Source of the DNA: Dipteris shenzhenensis
Taxonomy: Eukaryota > Polypodiophyta > Polypodiopsida > Gleicheniales
DNA: 64,000 nucleotides
Reading direction: 5' to 3' (one strand)
NCBI GenBank assembly: GCA_047967505.1
Contig: CM106540.1
The first letter of the stretch is position 1, and each line of letters opens with the position of its first letter. This document shows, in pieces, positions 38,491-44,647 of this stretch. Made by a program: the position numbers and the translations under genes. The notes beneath the pieces are model-generated. The model did no database searches, was not told the DNA's origin, and saw nothing but the letters and a program-made list of their open reading frames with translations.

Positions 38491-39665
38491 CTTATGAGAG
38501 TGTTTCTACAGTAAGTTATGAGCGTGAGGTTCCACGAGAGAGCTAGCGATTACAGCTTCCTTCCTTGTTGTGCATGATGCATCATACACATGGGTTGACT
38601 GTTCCATCTTACACCAATGAAGCTAAGGGGGATTCCTATTGAGTGAAATGTCCCATCAATGTTACGATAGATTATTGCAGATCAATTAAGTGGTCACAGG
38701 ATTGTTGTGATGCAGAATTGAAAAGCTTACTACCACATGGATTTGAAGAAGCCTTACCAATCTGCAACATAAACTTGGTACTTACTGTGATATAACAGTG
38801 GCAACAAGCTTACTACCACATGGATTTGAAGAAGCCTTACCAATCTGCAACATAAACTTGGTACTTACTGTGATATAACAGTGGCAACAGCTGCTCCACC
38901 GACACCATATCCAAGAGAAAACATCAGAATTGGAACAAGCACCATATTAACGACATTGCCAGAAGCTGCATCCAGAGAAACAGCAAGTACTTGGATCAAG
39001 TAATCTGCAAGCCTAAACAATTCTATTCAAAAGAAAGCAGTGTATAAATTAAAGATGCAGAAATTGCAAGACCAGGGGTATGAAGTGGAAAGCCTCACGC
39101 TCACCAGTTGCATATAAAGGAGTTTTAGTATCTTTGAAACCACGGAAAACACCCTGAACGGCTAGAGACACGACAACAGCAGGAGCACCTATTGCACGCA
39201 ATGCCAGGTACTCAACAGCTGGAACCCTCATATCAGAACCCTGCAAATAGATATCCAAGGTTGTGATCTCAAGCTAAATGTTCTCCAACCCAAAACCTTC
39301 TCCTTTATGCATCAGAACAACAGACGACTTGATTACGATTCCAGAGAGCGAAATTTCATACCCTCATCATGAAAGCAAATCTGATAAGGTCAAAACCAAT
39401 ATTGATTTCTTTTACATGGCATAGAAACTTACCAAAGGGACCCCCATGACATCCAAAATTGGCCCTGCTCCAAATGTCAATACAGTCAGCTCAAGAAAAC
39501 CAAGGGCCGATCCCACGATTAGTGCTGTTGAGACTGCTGGAAGGTTTTTTTTCTCACTGCCATCAATTGATGTACCCTGCATGCCAAGTCCCCCTTTACT
39601 GCTGGAGTGGTCAACCACAGGGCTCTCAACATCTGTCATCCACATCACCCGAACAAAAGGGTCAT
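27191..39665 (-). CDS. DTX45: DTX45-like MATE efflux transporter, ten 3' exons (5' exons not found)
   Basis: Exons in transcript order: 39665-39433, 39240-39105, 38965-38869, 32191-32091, 31546-31383, 28375-28304, 27902-27786, 27683-27588, 27465-27344, 27230-27191. Every intron is GT-AG and all phases match, giving about 392 codons ending in a TGA at 27193-27191. The protein is a multidrug and toxin extrusion (MATE) family membrane transporter. It is closest to plant DETOXIFICATION 45/44 and EDS5 types, most of which are chloroplast-located. Diagnostic strings are FRGFKDTKTPLYA, VVLLPPKLGDLQFG, MAAHQICMQVWLA, FVAATQPIN and a C-terminus ending GPWKFLR. The N-terminal exons (transit peptide and first helices) were not seen up to 64 kb. 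They may lie beyond the window, in unrecognised short exons, or be lost. Introns of 6.7 kb and 3.0 kb are filled with repeats. Confidence 0.88.
27344..27465 (-). CDS. DTX45: DTX45-like exon i
   Basis: 122 bp, from acceptor TGTCTGCAG to donor GTAAGA. It encodes the last helices (GFMLIAAPLWGFVGIWVGL, ILMTMRMFAGFL). Confidence 0.87.
27588..27683 (-). CDS. DTX45: DTX45-like exon h
   Basis: 96 bp, from acceptor TTTCACAG to donor GTCAGG. It encodes FVAATQPINSIAFVFDGLHF and GASDFSYAANSM, a hallmark segment of the DTX44/45 group. Confidence 0.9.
27786..27902 (-). CDS. DTX45: DTX45-like exon g
   Basis: 117 bp, from acceptor TTTTTGCAG to donor GTGAGT. It encodes a helix (IGFAFGFILSLILGVGLSTF) followed by SKLFTSDPLVL, the loop typical of plant MATE proteins. 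Confidence 0.87.
28304..28375 (-). CDS. DTX45: DTX45-like exon f
   Basis: 72 bp (24 codons), from acceptor TGTAG to donor GTAAGC. It encodes AIIAGALAKGNYAVAKEAAF then RTLQ. Confidence 0.85.
29012..29213. repeat. 106-bp tandem duplication in DTX45-like intron
   Basis: Two nearly identical units (29012-29116, 29117-29213) each start with a G-run followed by CAGCTGC and contain CCATGGTATGGCAAAGGTCT. They lie in the 3.0-kb intron between exons e and f. Confidence 0.85.
29220..30656. other. Intron sequence of DTX45-like, nothing recognised
   Basis: Sequence between two tandem duplications in the intron between exons e and f. No transposon domain or gene was recognised. A short imprecise repeat (ATGTCAAGGATTTT...CTACACAAA) precedes the 227-bp duplication. 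Confidence 0.5.
30657..31110. repeat. 227-bp tandem duplication in DTX45-like intron
   Basis: Units 30657-30883 and 30884-31110 are head to tail and differ at only about five positions, so the duplication is recent. The unit length is not a multiple of three. A minus-strand open frame runs through part of each unit with Cys residues (CTFCESPE), but no family is recognised. Confidence 0.93.
31383..31546 (-). CDS. DTX45: DTX45-like exon e
   Basis: 164 bp, from acceptor TTGAGCAG to donor GTATTT. It encodes GGLLLARSTAVMISLTLATS, ARQGAIPMAAHQICMQVWLA and SSLLSDAIALAGQ, the conserved core of the second MATE half. Confidence 0.9.
32091..32191 (-). CDS. DTX45: DTX45-like exon d
   Basis: 101 bp, from acceptor CGTTACAG to donor GTGAGA. 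It encodes YLIALILLLKLSKKVVLLPP and KLGDLQFGRFLKN. It is separated from exon c by a 6.7-kb transposon-filled intron, yet the Gln codon at the junction is restored. Confidence 0.87.
32499..33354 (-). pseudogene. LINE-type C-terminal domain with zinc knuckle, one stop
   Basis: A frame opens after a stop near 33357 and continues (…IPPESCTDFMDRAIEFRRQ...) to 32778. After a single TGA it resumes in the same frame to 32499. Across the stop it reads SIAIIRT, stop, SHSLEVEKKAWEG and then RLCQLCNLDEVENEAHVLLT and CPRY. That is the R-T-S-S-H...C-x2-C...H...C segment found at the C-terminus of LINE reverse transcriptases. No reverse transcriptase palm is attached, so it is a fragment. It lies in the largest DTX45-like intron, in the same orientation as the host gene. 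Confidence 0.72.
34244..34496 (-). mobile_element. LTR (241 bp) with adjacent primer-binding site, truncated element
   Basis: On the minus strand an LTR runs 34496-34256, starting TGTTGAGAATG and ending CTCTCTTCAACA. It is followed directly by TGGTATCAAAGC (34255-34244), a one-mismatch copy of the initiator-Met tRNA primer-binding site. An AATAAAAG polyadenylation-like signal lies inside. No second LTR was found at lower coordinates, so this is the 5' end of a truncated LTR element inside the DTX45-like intron. Confidence 0.75.
34500..35950. other. Intron sequence, nothing recognised
   Basis: Between the minus-strand LTR and LINE-2. It has short open frames only and no recognisable transposon or coding domain. 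Confidence 0.45.
36000..37656 (+). mobile_element. LINE-2: internally deleted, decayed LINE copy
   Basis: The left part (about 36017-36124) is homologous to the 5' region of LINE-3 (43376-43406 plus 49304-49385). It then jumps directly to the reverse transcriptase part homologous to 52690 onward, so about 3.3 kb containing ORF1 and the endonuclease is missing. The open frame at 36428-36949 encodes GVKQGCPLSPTLFGLYIDEI and LLYADDIVLLSSS with an intact YADD, then LPVNLGKTKVMIFNTS. C-terminal pieces follow (37156-37479 and 37498 on). It ends near 37656, where the LTR-like element begins. It is in an intron, antisense to DTX45-like. Confidence 0.85.
37659..37990 (+). repeat. Array of about ten short hairpins with UNCG-type loops
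   Basis: Inverted repeats with 5-7 bp arms and mostly 4-nt loops lie at 37699-37712 (TTGAC TACG GTCAA), 37718-37733 (loop TCTG), 37738-37753 (loop TTCG, one mismatch), 37759-37773 (TTGGT TTATT ACCAA), 37777-37794 (GGTTAAC, loop TATG), 37809-37822 (CTGAC, loop TACA), 37829-37842 (TTGAC, loop TTCG), 37848-37863 (CTTGGC, loop ATGC), 37866-37883 (GGTTAAC, loop CACG), 37892-37905 (CCAAC, loop TTCG) and 37971-37986 (GTTGAC, loop TCCG). Stem sequences vary between units but pairing is kept. As DNA, many arms contain the W-box core TGAC. Function is unknown. Confidence 0.8.
38454..38488. repeat. (GA)n microsatellite
   Basis: An uninterrupted GA run inside the LTR-like element. Confidence 0.95.
38724..38889 (-). 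repeat. 83-bp tandem duplication spanning the exon c 5' splice site
   Basis: Copies 38807-38889 and 38724-38806 are identical as far as can be read. Each contains 21 bp of exon c end, the donor GTAAGT and 62 bp of intron. The minus-strand transcript therefore carries two equivalent donors 83 nt apart. Confidence 0.93.
38869..38965 (-). CDS. DTX45: DTX45-like exon c (donor duplicated downstream)
   Basis: 97 bp, from acceptor TGGATGCAG to donor GTAAGT. It encodes SGNVVNMVLVPILMFSLGYG and GGAAVATVIS. Its last 21 bp and donor lie in an 83-bp tandem duplication, so an equivalent donor recurs at 38785/38784. Confidence 0.88.
39105..39240 (-). CDS. DTX45: DTX45-like exon b
   Basis: 136 bp, from acceptor TTTGCAG to donor GTGAGC. 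It encodes RVPAVEYLALRAIGAPAVVV and the strongly conserved GVFRGFKDTKTPLYA of the MATE family. Confidence 0.9.
39433..39665 (-). CDS. DTX45: DTX45-like exon a (first recognised)
   Basis: The acceptor TATCCTAG precedes 39665 and the donor GTAAGT follows 39433. It encodes the polar loop and a helix (LPAVSTALIVGSALGFLEL...GPILDVMGVPL). It starts in phase 2, so an upstream exon ending in G is required. Confidence 0.82.
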
Positions 39666-39739
39666 CTAGGATAAAATATTTCAGTCATAAAACTTCCTGG
39701 CCTTGATAAATTGTTTTGGCCCTGCTTATCATTAAGTAG

Positions 39740-39741
<2 letters not shown>

Positions 39742-39778
<37 letters not shown>
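39742..39778. repeat. (CT)n microsatellite
   Basis: A CT run 77 bp upstream (in the gene's sense) of the first recognised DTX45-like exon. Confidence 0.95.
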
Positions 39779-39780
<2 letters not shown>

Positions 39781-39868
39781 GAGATGTGATAGTATTGTGC
39801 AATTGCAATACAACCAGATATACGAATCCTTCATGGACAAAGGTGCTGGAAAGGTCACCTCCCCATCT

Positions 39869-41100
39869 GTAAGCCCCCAAATGAGGAGAGCGTGGGGGAG
39901 GGAGACCTAGGGCAGAAGATGCCCGGAGAAGAGAGAGAGAGGGGGCTGCCACATGGGCAGCACCTCACAAGAGAAGAAGGCTGCAAAGGACGGAACCTGT
40001 GGAAGGAGCAGAAGGCGGGGACAGCAAGCCCTAGATCTGACCTGGCAGGGTGCGATGACATCAGCAGCAGTTCAGTTCAGTACAGCACTGCACACGTGGC
40101 TGGAGAAGAGCCTGGCAGAGGGCAGAACCAGCAGCAGCAAGGTGAACAGGCGCTGACATGGCTGGGGCCTGGTGGAGCAGCAAATGGGGCTGCCAGTGGG
40201 CAGAGGCATGCCTTAAATAGGCTGGGCCCTTGCCTAGATTGGAGGGCCAAAAGCCCTAGAAGTGTGGGCCAAAGGGCCCTAGTTTTGGAGCCCTTAAAGG
40301 GCTGGTTTTGGGGCAGACTGGTTGGCCCAAACAGACCAGCCAGTCGGCCCATTTAGGGCCGGCTGGTCGGTTACTTCAAGGGGCCCTTGGGGCCTATAAA
40401 AGCAGAGGCCACAGGCCTCATTTCATTATCCAGCAGCCAGCAGTTCCAGGGCAGAAAGGAGGAGCAGGAAGCCTACTCTCTGGGCCTATCTACAGGAGGT
40501 GAGAGTGCAACCAGGAGGTGAGAGAGTGCAACAGGTGCTGCAGACTTAGCTCTAGGGAGAGGCTGGACCTTGGCTGTCTTCTAGGGCAGCAAGGTGCTGA
40601 GATCATCATACCTTTTGGAGCAGCCATTCACAAGCAGGTTGGAGCAGTGGAACAGGGACCTATGTGCTGCAGACAAAGCTTGGCAGCGGCTGCCCACCTA
40701 GGCTGATTCACAGGCAGTAAGGTGGAGAAGAACACATTGGACGGAAAGTCTACTTACGCTCGAGGTGGAGCACGTGGGCTCGAGTCTAGAGATAGCCGGC
40801 AGATAGGAGGACCTTGTGGTTAGATCAGAGGACCACACCATTGGTGGGACTCTGGATCTATCTCTTTTGTATTGTGTCCATAGTTTTGGACGGAAATATA
40901 TGAGTTTTGGTGTCTTCTATATCTGGCTGGTTCATTGTCTATTGATGAGTCTGCACATCTATGTGATGCACATTAAGTAAAGAAGTTCGTGATTCCACAC
41001 CCACACCACACTGTGGGAGCTCCTGGGCATTACTATAAGTCTTCCGCTGTGTGTACCCTCTGTTGGGTCATTTCTAACAAAAGGTGTGCCGAGGTCATGG
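39869..41100 (+). promoter_or_regulatory. GC-rich LTR-like sequence with TATA box
   Basis: This GC-rich stretch contains TATAAAAG at 40395-40402 after a GGCC-rich region. A transcribed-region-like sequence follows, with a CACGTG G-box near 40769. It looks like the U3-R-U5 order of a long solo LTR or another retroelement promoter on the plus strand. No partner LTR or internal domain was found. Open frames here (for example 39892-40356) have biased composition and are not called genes. Confidence 0.35.
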
Positions 41101-41859
41101 TTCTTGGAAATGGAGGGGCAAGCCCAAAGATAAACATACAAAAGAATGATTGATTAGGCTATGTGGGAGACTAAAGGAGCATAGGACTTGCACATGTAGA
41201 GGTTACATGTTAGCATATATCAAAATTTTTTAAGGAAAAAATGTTTGATCTAGGGATATCTAGGAAGCCTTGGGGCTCTAAGAGAGTGTGTAATTTGAAT
41301 ATTGTACAATGGAAACATTCATTACCCAATGCCAAGCTCCCAACTTTTAAATTTTTACTTTCCAATTTTGTGAGCTTTTGACAATAGTGTTTTTTTTTTT
41401 CCGGAGGAAAAAGAGCACCTAAGTGGGCTATCCTACCATCCTCACCCTTGAGAAATAATAGCCTAAAATGGGAGACCATGCTATACAAGGCTGGAGAAAA
41501 TTAGCCATAACTCATAGAATGATTATTTTGATGCATGTAGCTTTGCTAAATGGTGAAAAAAAACATGATACATATCTAAAGCATGTCTTGCCAATTGATT
41601 TGATATGCTACATGACACTATTTGGATTTGTAAAGATACAAGTTGTCAAAGTTTGGCTGGTTTCTGGGATCAACATAGATTTTTCCCCCAAAAAAAAATT
41701 TTCCTTGAATGCCATGGTCGCCCAACTTTTTGTCCAAGACCCAAATGAGAGCCTGATTTTCTAAAATTCACCTTTTAAAAAAATTTGTTGAATAAACTAG
41801 AAAACATGAAGGCTGAAAGCACTTGAAAATTGTCCCAGAGACCTCCTCTCTACTATTTG
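41101..41859. other. AT-rich stretch without supported gene
   Basis: A 98-codon plus-strand open frame at 41468-41764 has no recognisable family and no supporting splice or promoter signals. A poly-T tract near 41389-41400 is the only obvious low-complexity feature. Confidence 0.4.
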
Positions 41860-42355
41860 ATGTAGGGAGACAAGCCACTAGAGTTACTGTAGCACTTGTC
41901 AAACGACGACCGACCACCTGGAGAGTACAGAGAAGGGAGGGACCTAGATAGACTCGTCATGCTGAGCACCAACAATGTTCCATTCCCGATTTCCTTCCTC
42001 GACAACACCAACGCTCTCTAGATCCGAGATCCAGAGCTACTATCCGATGAGCTCAACTTGACTATCCTCCTGGTAAAGTTGGCCACAGACAGCAATCACA
42101 GGTCCCATCACTCGGATTGATGGATAGTTGACCAGGTGGTCAATGGCTACGGATCTCCTCTTTTTATCCTTGCTTTGTATTACTTTCTCTCGTAGCGACA
42201 CCACCATGTATTTACTTTCTTGTATCAGACATCAGCCTTGGGCTTGGGTGCCTGCTTAGCGGCCCCACCCCCCTATCTTTCATTGTATTTGGATCTTTTC
42301 AGTCTCATAGACCCTTCAGTCCTTTGTGGACATTATAAACTTGCTTTTTTTCTTT
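41860..42355 (+). mobile_element. LINE 3'-terminal fragment
   Basis: The last 120 bp align with the 3' end of LINE-1 (25950-26065). Both have TGC(T)CGTTTAG/TGCCTGCTTAG, then CTCATTGTAT/TTCATTGTAT, then a shared block containing TCTCAT.GACCC, and both finish (A)TAAACTT(T/G)C followed by a T-rich, then CT-rich tail. The upstream part is noncoding or decayed ORF2 end. This could be the 3' end of LINE-2 displaced by later insertions, or an independent 5'-truncated copy. Confidence 0.75.
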
Positions 42356-42369
42356 CCCACTATCCATGA

Positions 42370-42715
42370 CATGGTTGTAAGACACGTTAAGACATGACAC
42401 GTTAGACACACTTCAGACACGAGTGTCTAAAGTGTCTTAAATCGATACATATAATTGAAAGGAAGCTTTCGACTCTCAAGACTCAAATCTCTAAAGATTC
42501 ATCCTAATCTGAATCTATGAGGTCACTGCCACTGCTAGATCCAAAGTCACCATCAATGATAGCATGGCTAAGTCAAACTCAATGTGTGTTGTTACTCCCC
42601 ACCCACCAAAAAAAAAAAAAAAACGCAAGAGTGTCTAAAGGTGTCTTAAGGTAAGACACGTGTCTTAAGTGTCTTAAGTGTCTTATCATAAGACACGAGT
42701 GTCTTAACAACCATG
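42370..42715. mobile_element. Non-autonomous terminal-inverted-repeat element (MITE-like)
   Basis: The left end CATGGTTGTAAGACAC is matched by the right end on the opposite strand as CATGGTTGTTAAGACAC (one inserted T). Both subterminal regions are crowded with GTGTCTTA or TAAGACAC octamers (about 13 in all), arranged so that the ends can fold on each other. The 346-bp interior has no open frame and includes an A-run near 42608. A target-site duplication was not resolved. It lies just after a LINE 3' tail. Confidence 0.65.
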
Positions 42716-43299
42716 AGATTCCATGATTCATCTGAAATTTTCCATCGATGATTATAATTTTGAGATCATGTATTTAAGGCCAGCATTTCACAATTTTTTC
42801 CCCAATTTTCTATTTTGTCCAAGAGGACTATGTATCCCCTATATCATGCATGCATGTTGCAATGTCTTGTGATTGATGGGTATTGTTATGTTTCGATCCT
42901 TAAAATGATTGCCATGGAGACTGGACTAGCAAGAATCCTAGATCATTTGTAGTTTAAGAGAACACAAGTTTGACATCGAATAATTTCCATGGTACTTGGT
43001 TGGCAAGGAATTTCCTTTAAGAGGCTACCTGGAAATTCGTTGACCAAATGCAACAAGCATTCACAGCACTTGTTTGAAGAGGAGATTGTAGTATTCCAGT
43101 CTGGCTGGTATATGTACATGTACCCTCTCAAAGTATTAGGGCATCACCTTGTCCTAGCACACCAATTGGCTAGGCACGTACCCACAGTATAAAAAAATAT
43201 TGAATGAATTGTTTTTCTGCAAAACTTTGATGCAAGAGCCACTATCTATATAATAGTAGTGTCCAATCCCAAGGGTCTCAAGTGGACTTTCATATAACC

Positions 43300-43315
<16 letters not shown>
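42716..43315. other. Spacer without recognised feature
   Basis: The sequence between the TIR element and the CT microsatellite has no gene, splice-supported exon or element end that could be recognised. Confidence 0.45.

Positions 43316-43364
<49 letters not shown>
43316..43364. repeat. (CT)n microsatellite
   Basis: A CT run immediately upstream of the LINE-3 left fragment that hosts copia-1. Confidence 0.95.
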
Positions 43365-43366
<2 letters not shown>

Positions 43367-43406
43367 ATAGTTATGGAATGCAAAAATACCTTGGGGAAGA
43401 CATATC

Positions 43407-43674
43407 TGTAGAATATCTCATGGGCTATCCATAGATGCCACTTATACCTTGGTATGTGAGCCTTGTAGGCCTAGTTATAGTCAGTTAGAACTATTGGTAC
43501 AGTTAGTTTATGTACCATCTAGGTCAATTAGGACACTTAGTCCAGTTAGGGCAGTTAGCCTTAGGGTTTTGTTATGTTGGCTCTCCCTTGAGCCTCCACA
43601 CTTCAGTTTTGCAGCAATCTATTACAGCATCTCGTTTTTCTCCATTGTGCTTCCATTTCTTCCAACACCCAACA
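43407..43674 (+). repeat. Copia-1 5' LTR
   Basis: 268 bp, TGTAGAATATC...CACCCAACA, with a CCATTGTGC segment near its end. It is followed after one base by the primer-binding site TGGTATCAGAGC. Confidence 0.93.
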
Positions 43675-43675
43675 A

Positions 43676-43687
43676 TGGTATCAGAGC
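43676..43687 (+). other. Copia-1 primer-binding site
   Basis: TGGTATCAGAGC, complementary to the 3' end of initiator methionine tRNA. It primes minus-strand DNA synthesis. Confidence 0.92.
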
Positions 43688-44072
43688 AGGTCGGGAATCC
43701 ATTCCCTTAGCCATTGACAGCTTTCCCAAGCTGTTTGGCAGCCTCTAGAGATCTCATTCTTGCTGGTCTTGCTGGTTTTCACACTCCCATGAGTGTTTGA
43801 GACCTAAAGCCAAGCAATTCTGTCACAAAAAACCTCATTTTGTCACGAGAAGACCGCACTTTGGAGCAACTCTCGCGAAGGGAACTGTTTTTCGGTGCAT
43901 TTTCCGGCCTACTGCAGCAAAAAACGACCACGCGAGCATTTACAACATCTGTACAAAATTCTGAACCTGTAACCACACAAATATATATATATATATATAT
44001 ATACGAAAATCCGTACGTGTCAAAAATTGTACGGAAACCCGGGGGTGCGTGCCAGTCATTTCTCAAATTTTC

Positions 44073-44205
44073 TAGCATTTTGGAGCTGTCTCAAGCTACG
44101 CGCCAACATTTTGGAGCTGCTCGTTCTGCGTGCCAGCATTTCGGAGCTGCCTCGGGCTACGTGCCAGCATTTTGGAGCTGCCTCGAGCTACGTGCCGGCA
44201 TTTGG
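44073..44205 (+). repeat. 31-bp tandem repeats in copia-1 leader
   Basis: Four to five units each contain CATTTTGGAGCTGCCTCG followed by GCTACGTGCCAG, with substitutions, in the untranslated leader between primer-binding site and gag. They could influence leader folding or packaging, but this is inference. Confidence 0.8.
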
Positions 44206-44647
44206 AGCCATTTGGACCTGCTGAATTGATCCGGAGATTTCTCTTTGAGCCCTTCCCTCCTCATTTGGCATCCCTTTGCCTCGGGCTGCGAGCTTCTCTC
44301 CATTGGATCTCTTTCTCTCCATTTCTACGTGCTCTCCTCCTCGTGGGAGCACTTCTTTTGCTGTAATTCTCATTTCCAGCCCTCATTTGCTCGCTTCCAG
44401 AGCCTGTCGCTGCTGTTCATCATTGGGTAAGCCGTTGTTGCATTGGTTTTTTTCCAATTTCTGCTTCATTTGCATTTTGGAAAGGCCTCGTGTTGCCTTT
44501 GGGGATTTTTCTTACAACAGGTACACCTTGGGACAGCGGACTCTTTTGCAGACATAGCTTGGGCAGTTTTTTGGCACTTGATTCTGAGAGGTTGCCTTTC
44601 TCTCATTTGCTTTGCCAGTTGGTGCATTTGCCTTGTATTTCAGCACC

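Larger units (their letters stand above)
37659..38571 (+). mobile_element. LTR-like element (possible solo LTR) with palindromic left end
   Basis: It begins near TGTTAATTATGG exactly where the LINE-2 sequence breaks off. It contains the hairpin array (37659-37990), a TATA-like stretch (AATAAATATATATTTTTATA near 37990), further palindromes (38053-38066, 38095-38141), a polyadenylation-like signal (AAGAAATAAAATACC near 38390) and a GA run (38454-38488). It ends plausibly at TTGTTGTGCA near 38571. Terminal TG...CA, promoter and polyA order fit a solo LTR. No target-site duplication was verified, so the boundaries are tentative. Confidence 0.45.

Noticed and set aside
40395-40402. TATA box as evidence of an endogenous pararetrovirus
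   Set aside because: No reverse transcriptase, movement or coat protein motif lies downstream; an LTR-type or other promoter is the simpler reading.
39892-40502. Overlapping long frames on both strands
   Set aside because: A GC-rich, stop-poor region with frames open on both strands and no domain; LTR-like noncoding sequence is more likely.
41468-41764. 98-codon plus-strand frame
   Set aside because: It lies in AT-rich sequence with no promoter, splice or family evidence; listed only as part of an unrecognised region.
42943-43192. Possible missing DTX45-like 5' exon
   Set aside because: Translated frames on the minus strand show no MATE helix or motif; no splice-supported exon was found.
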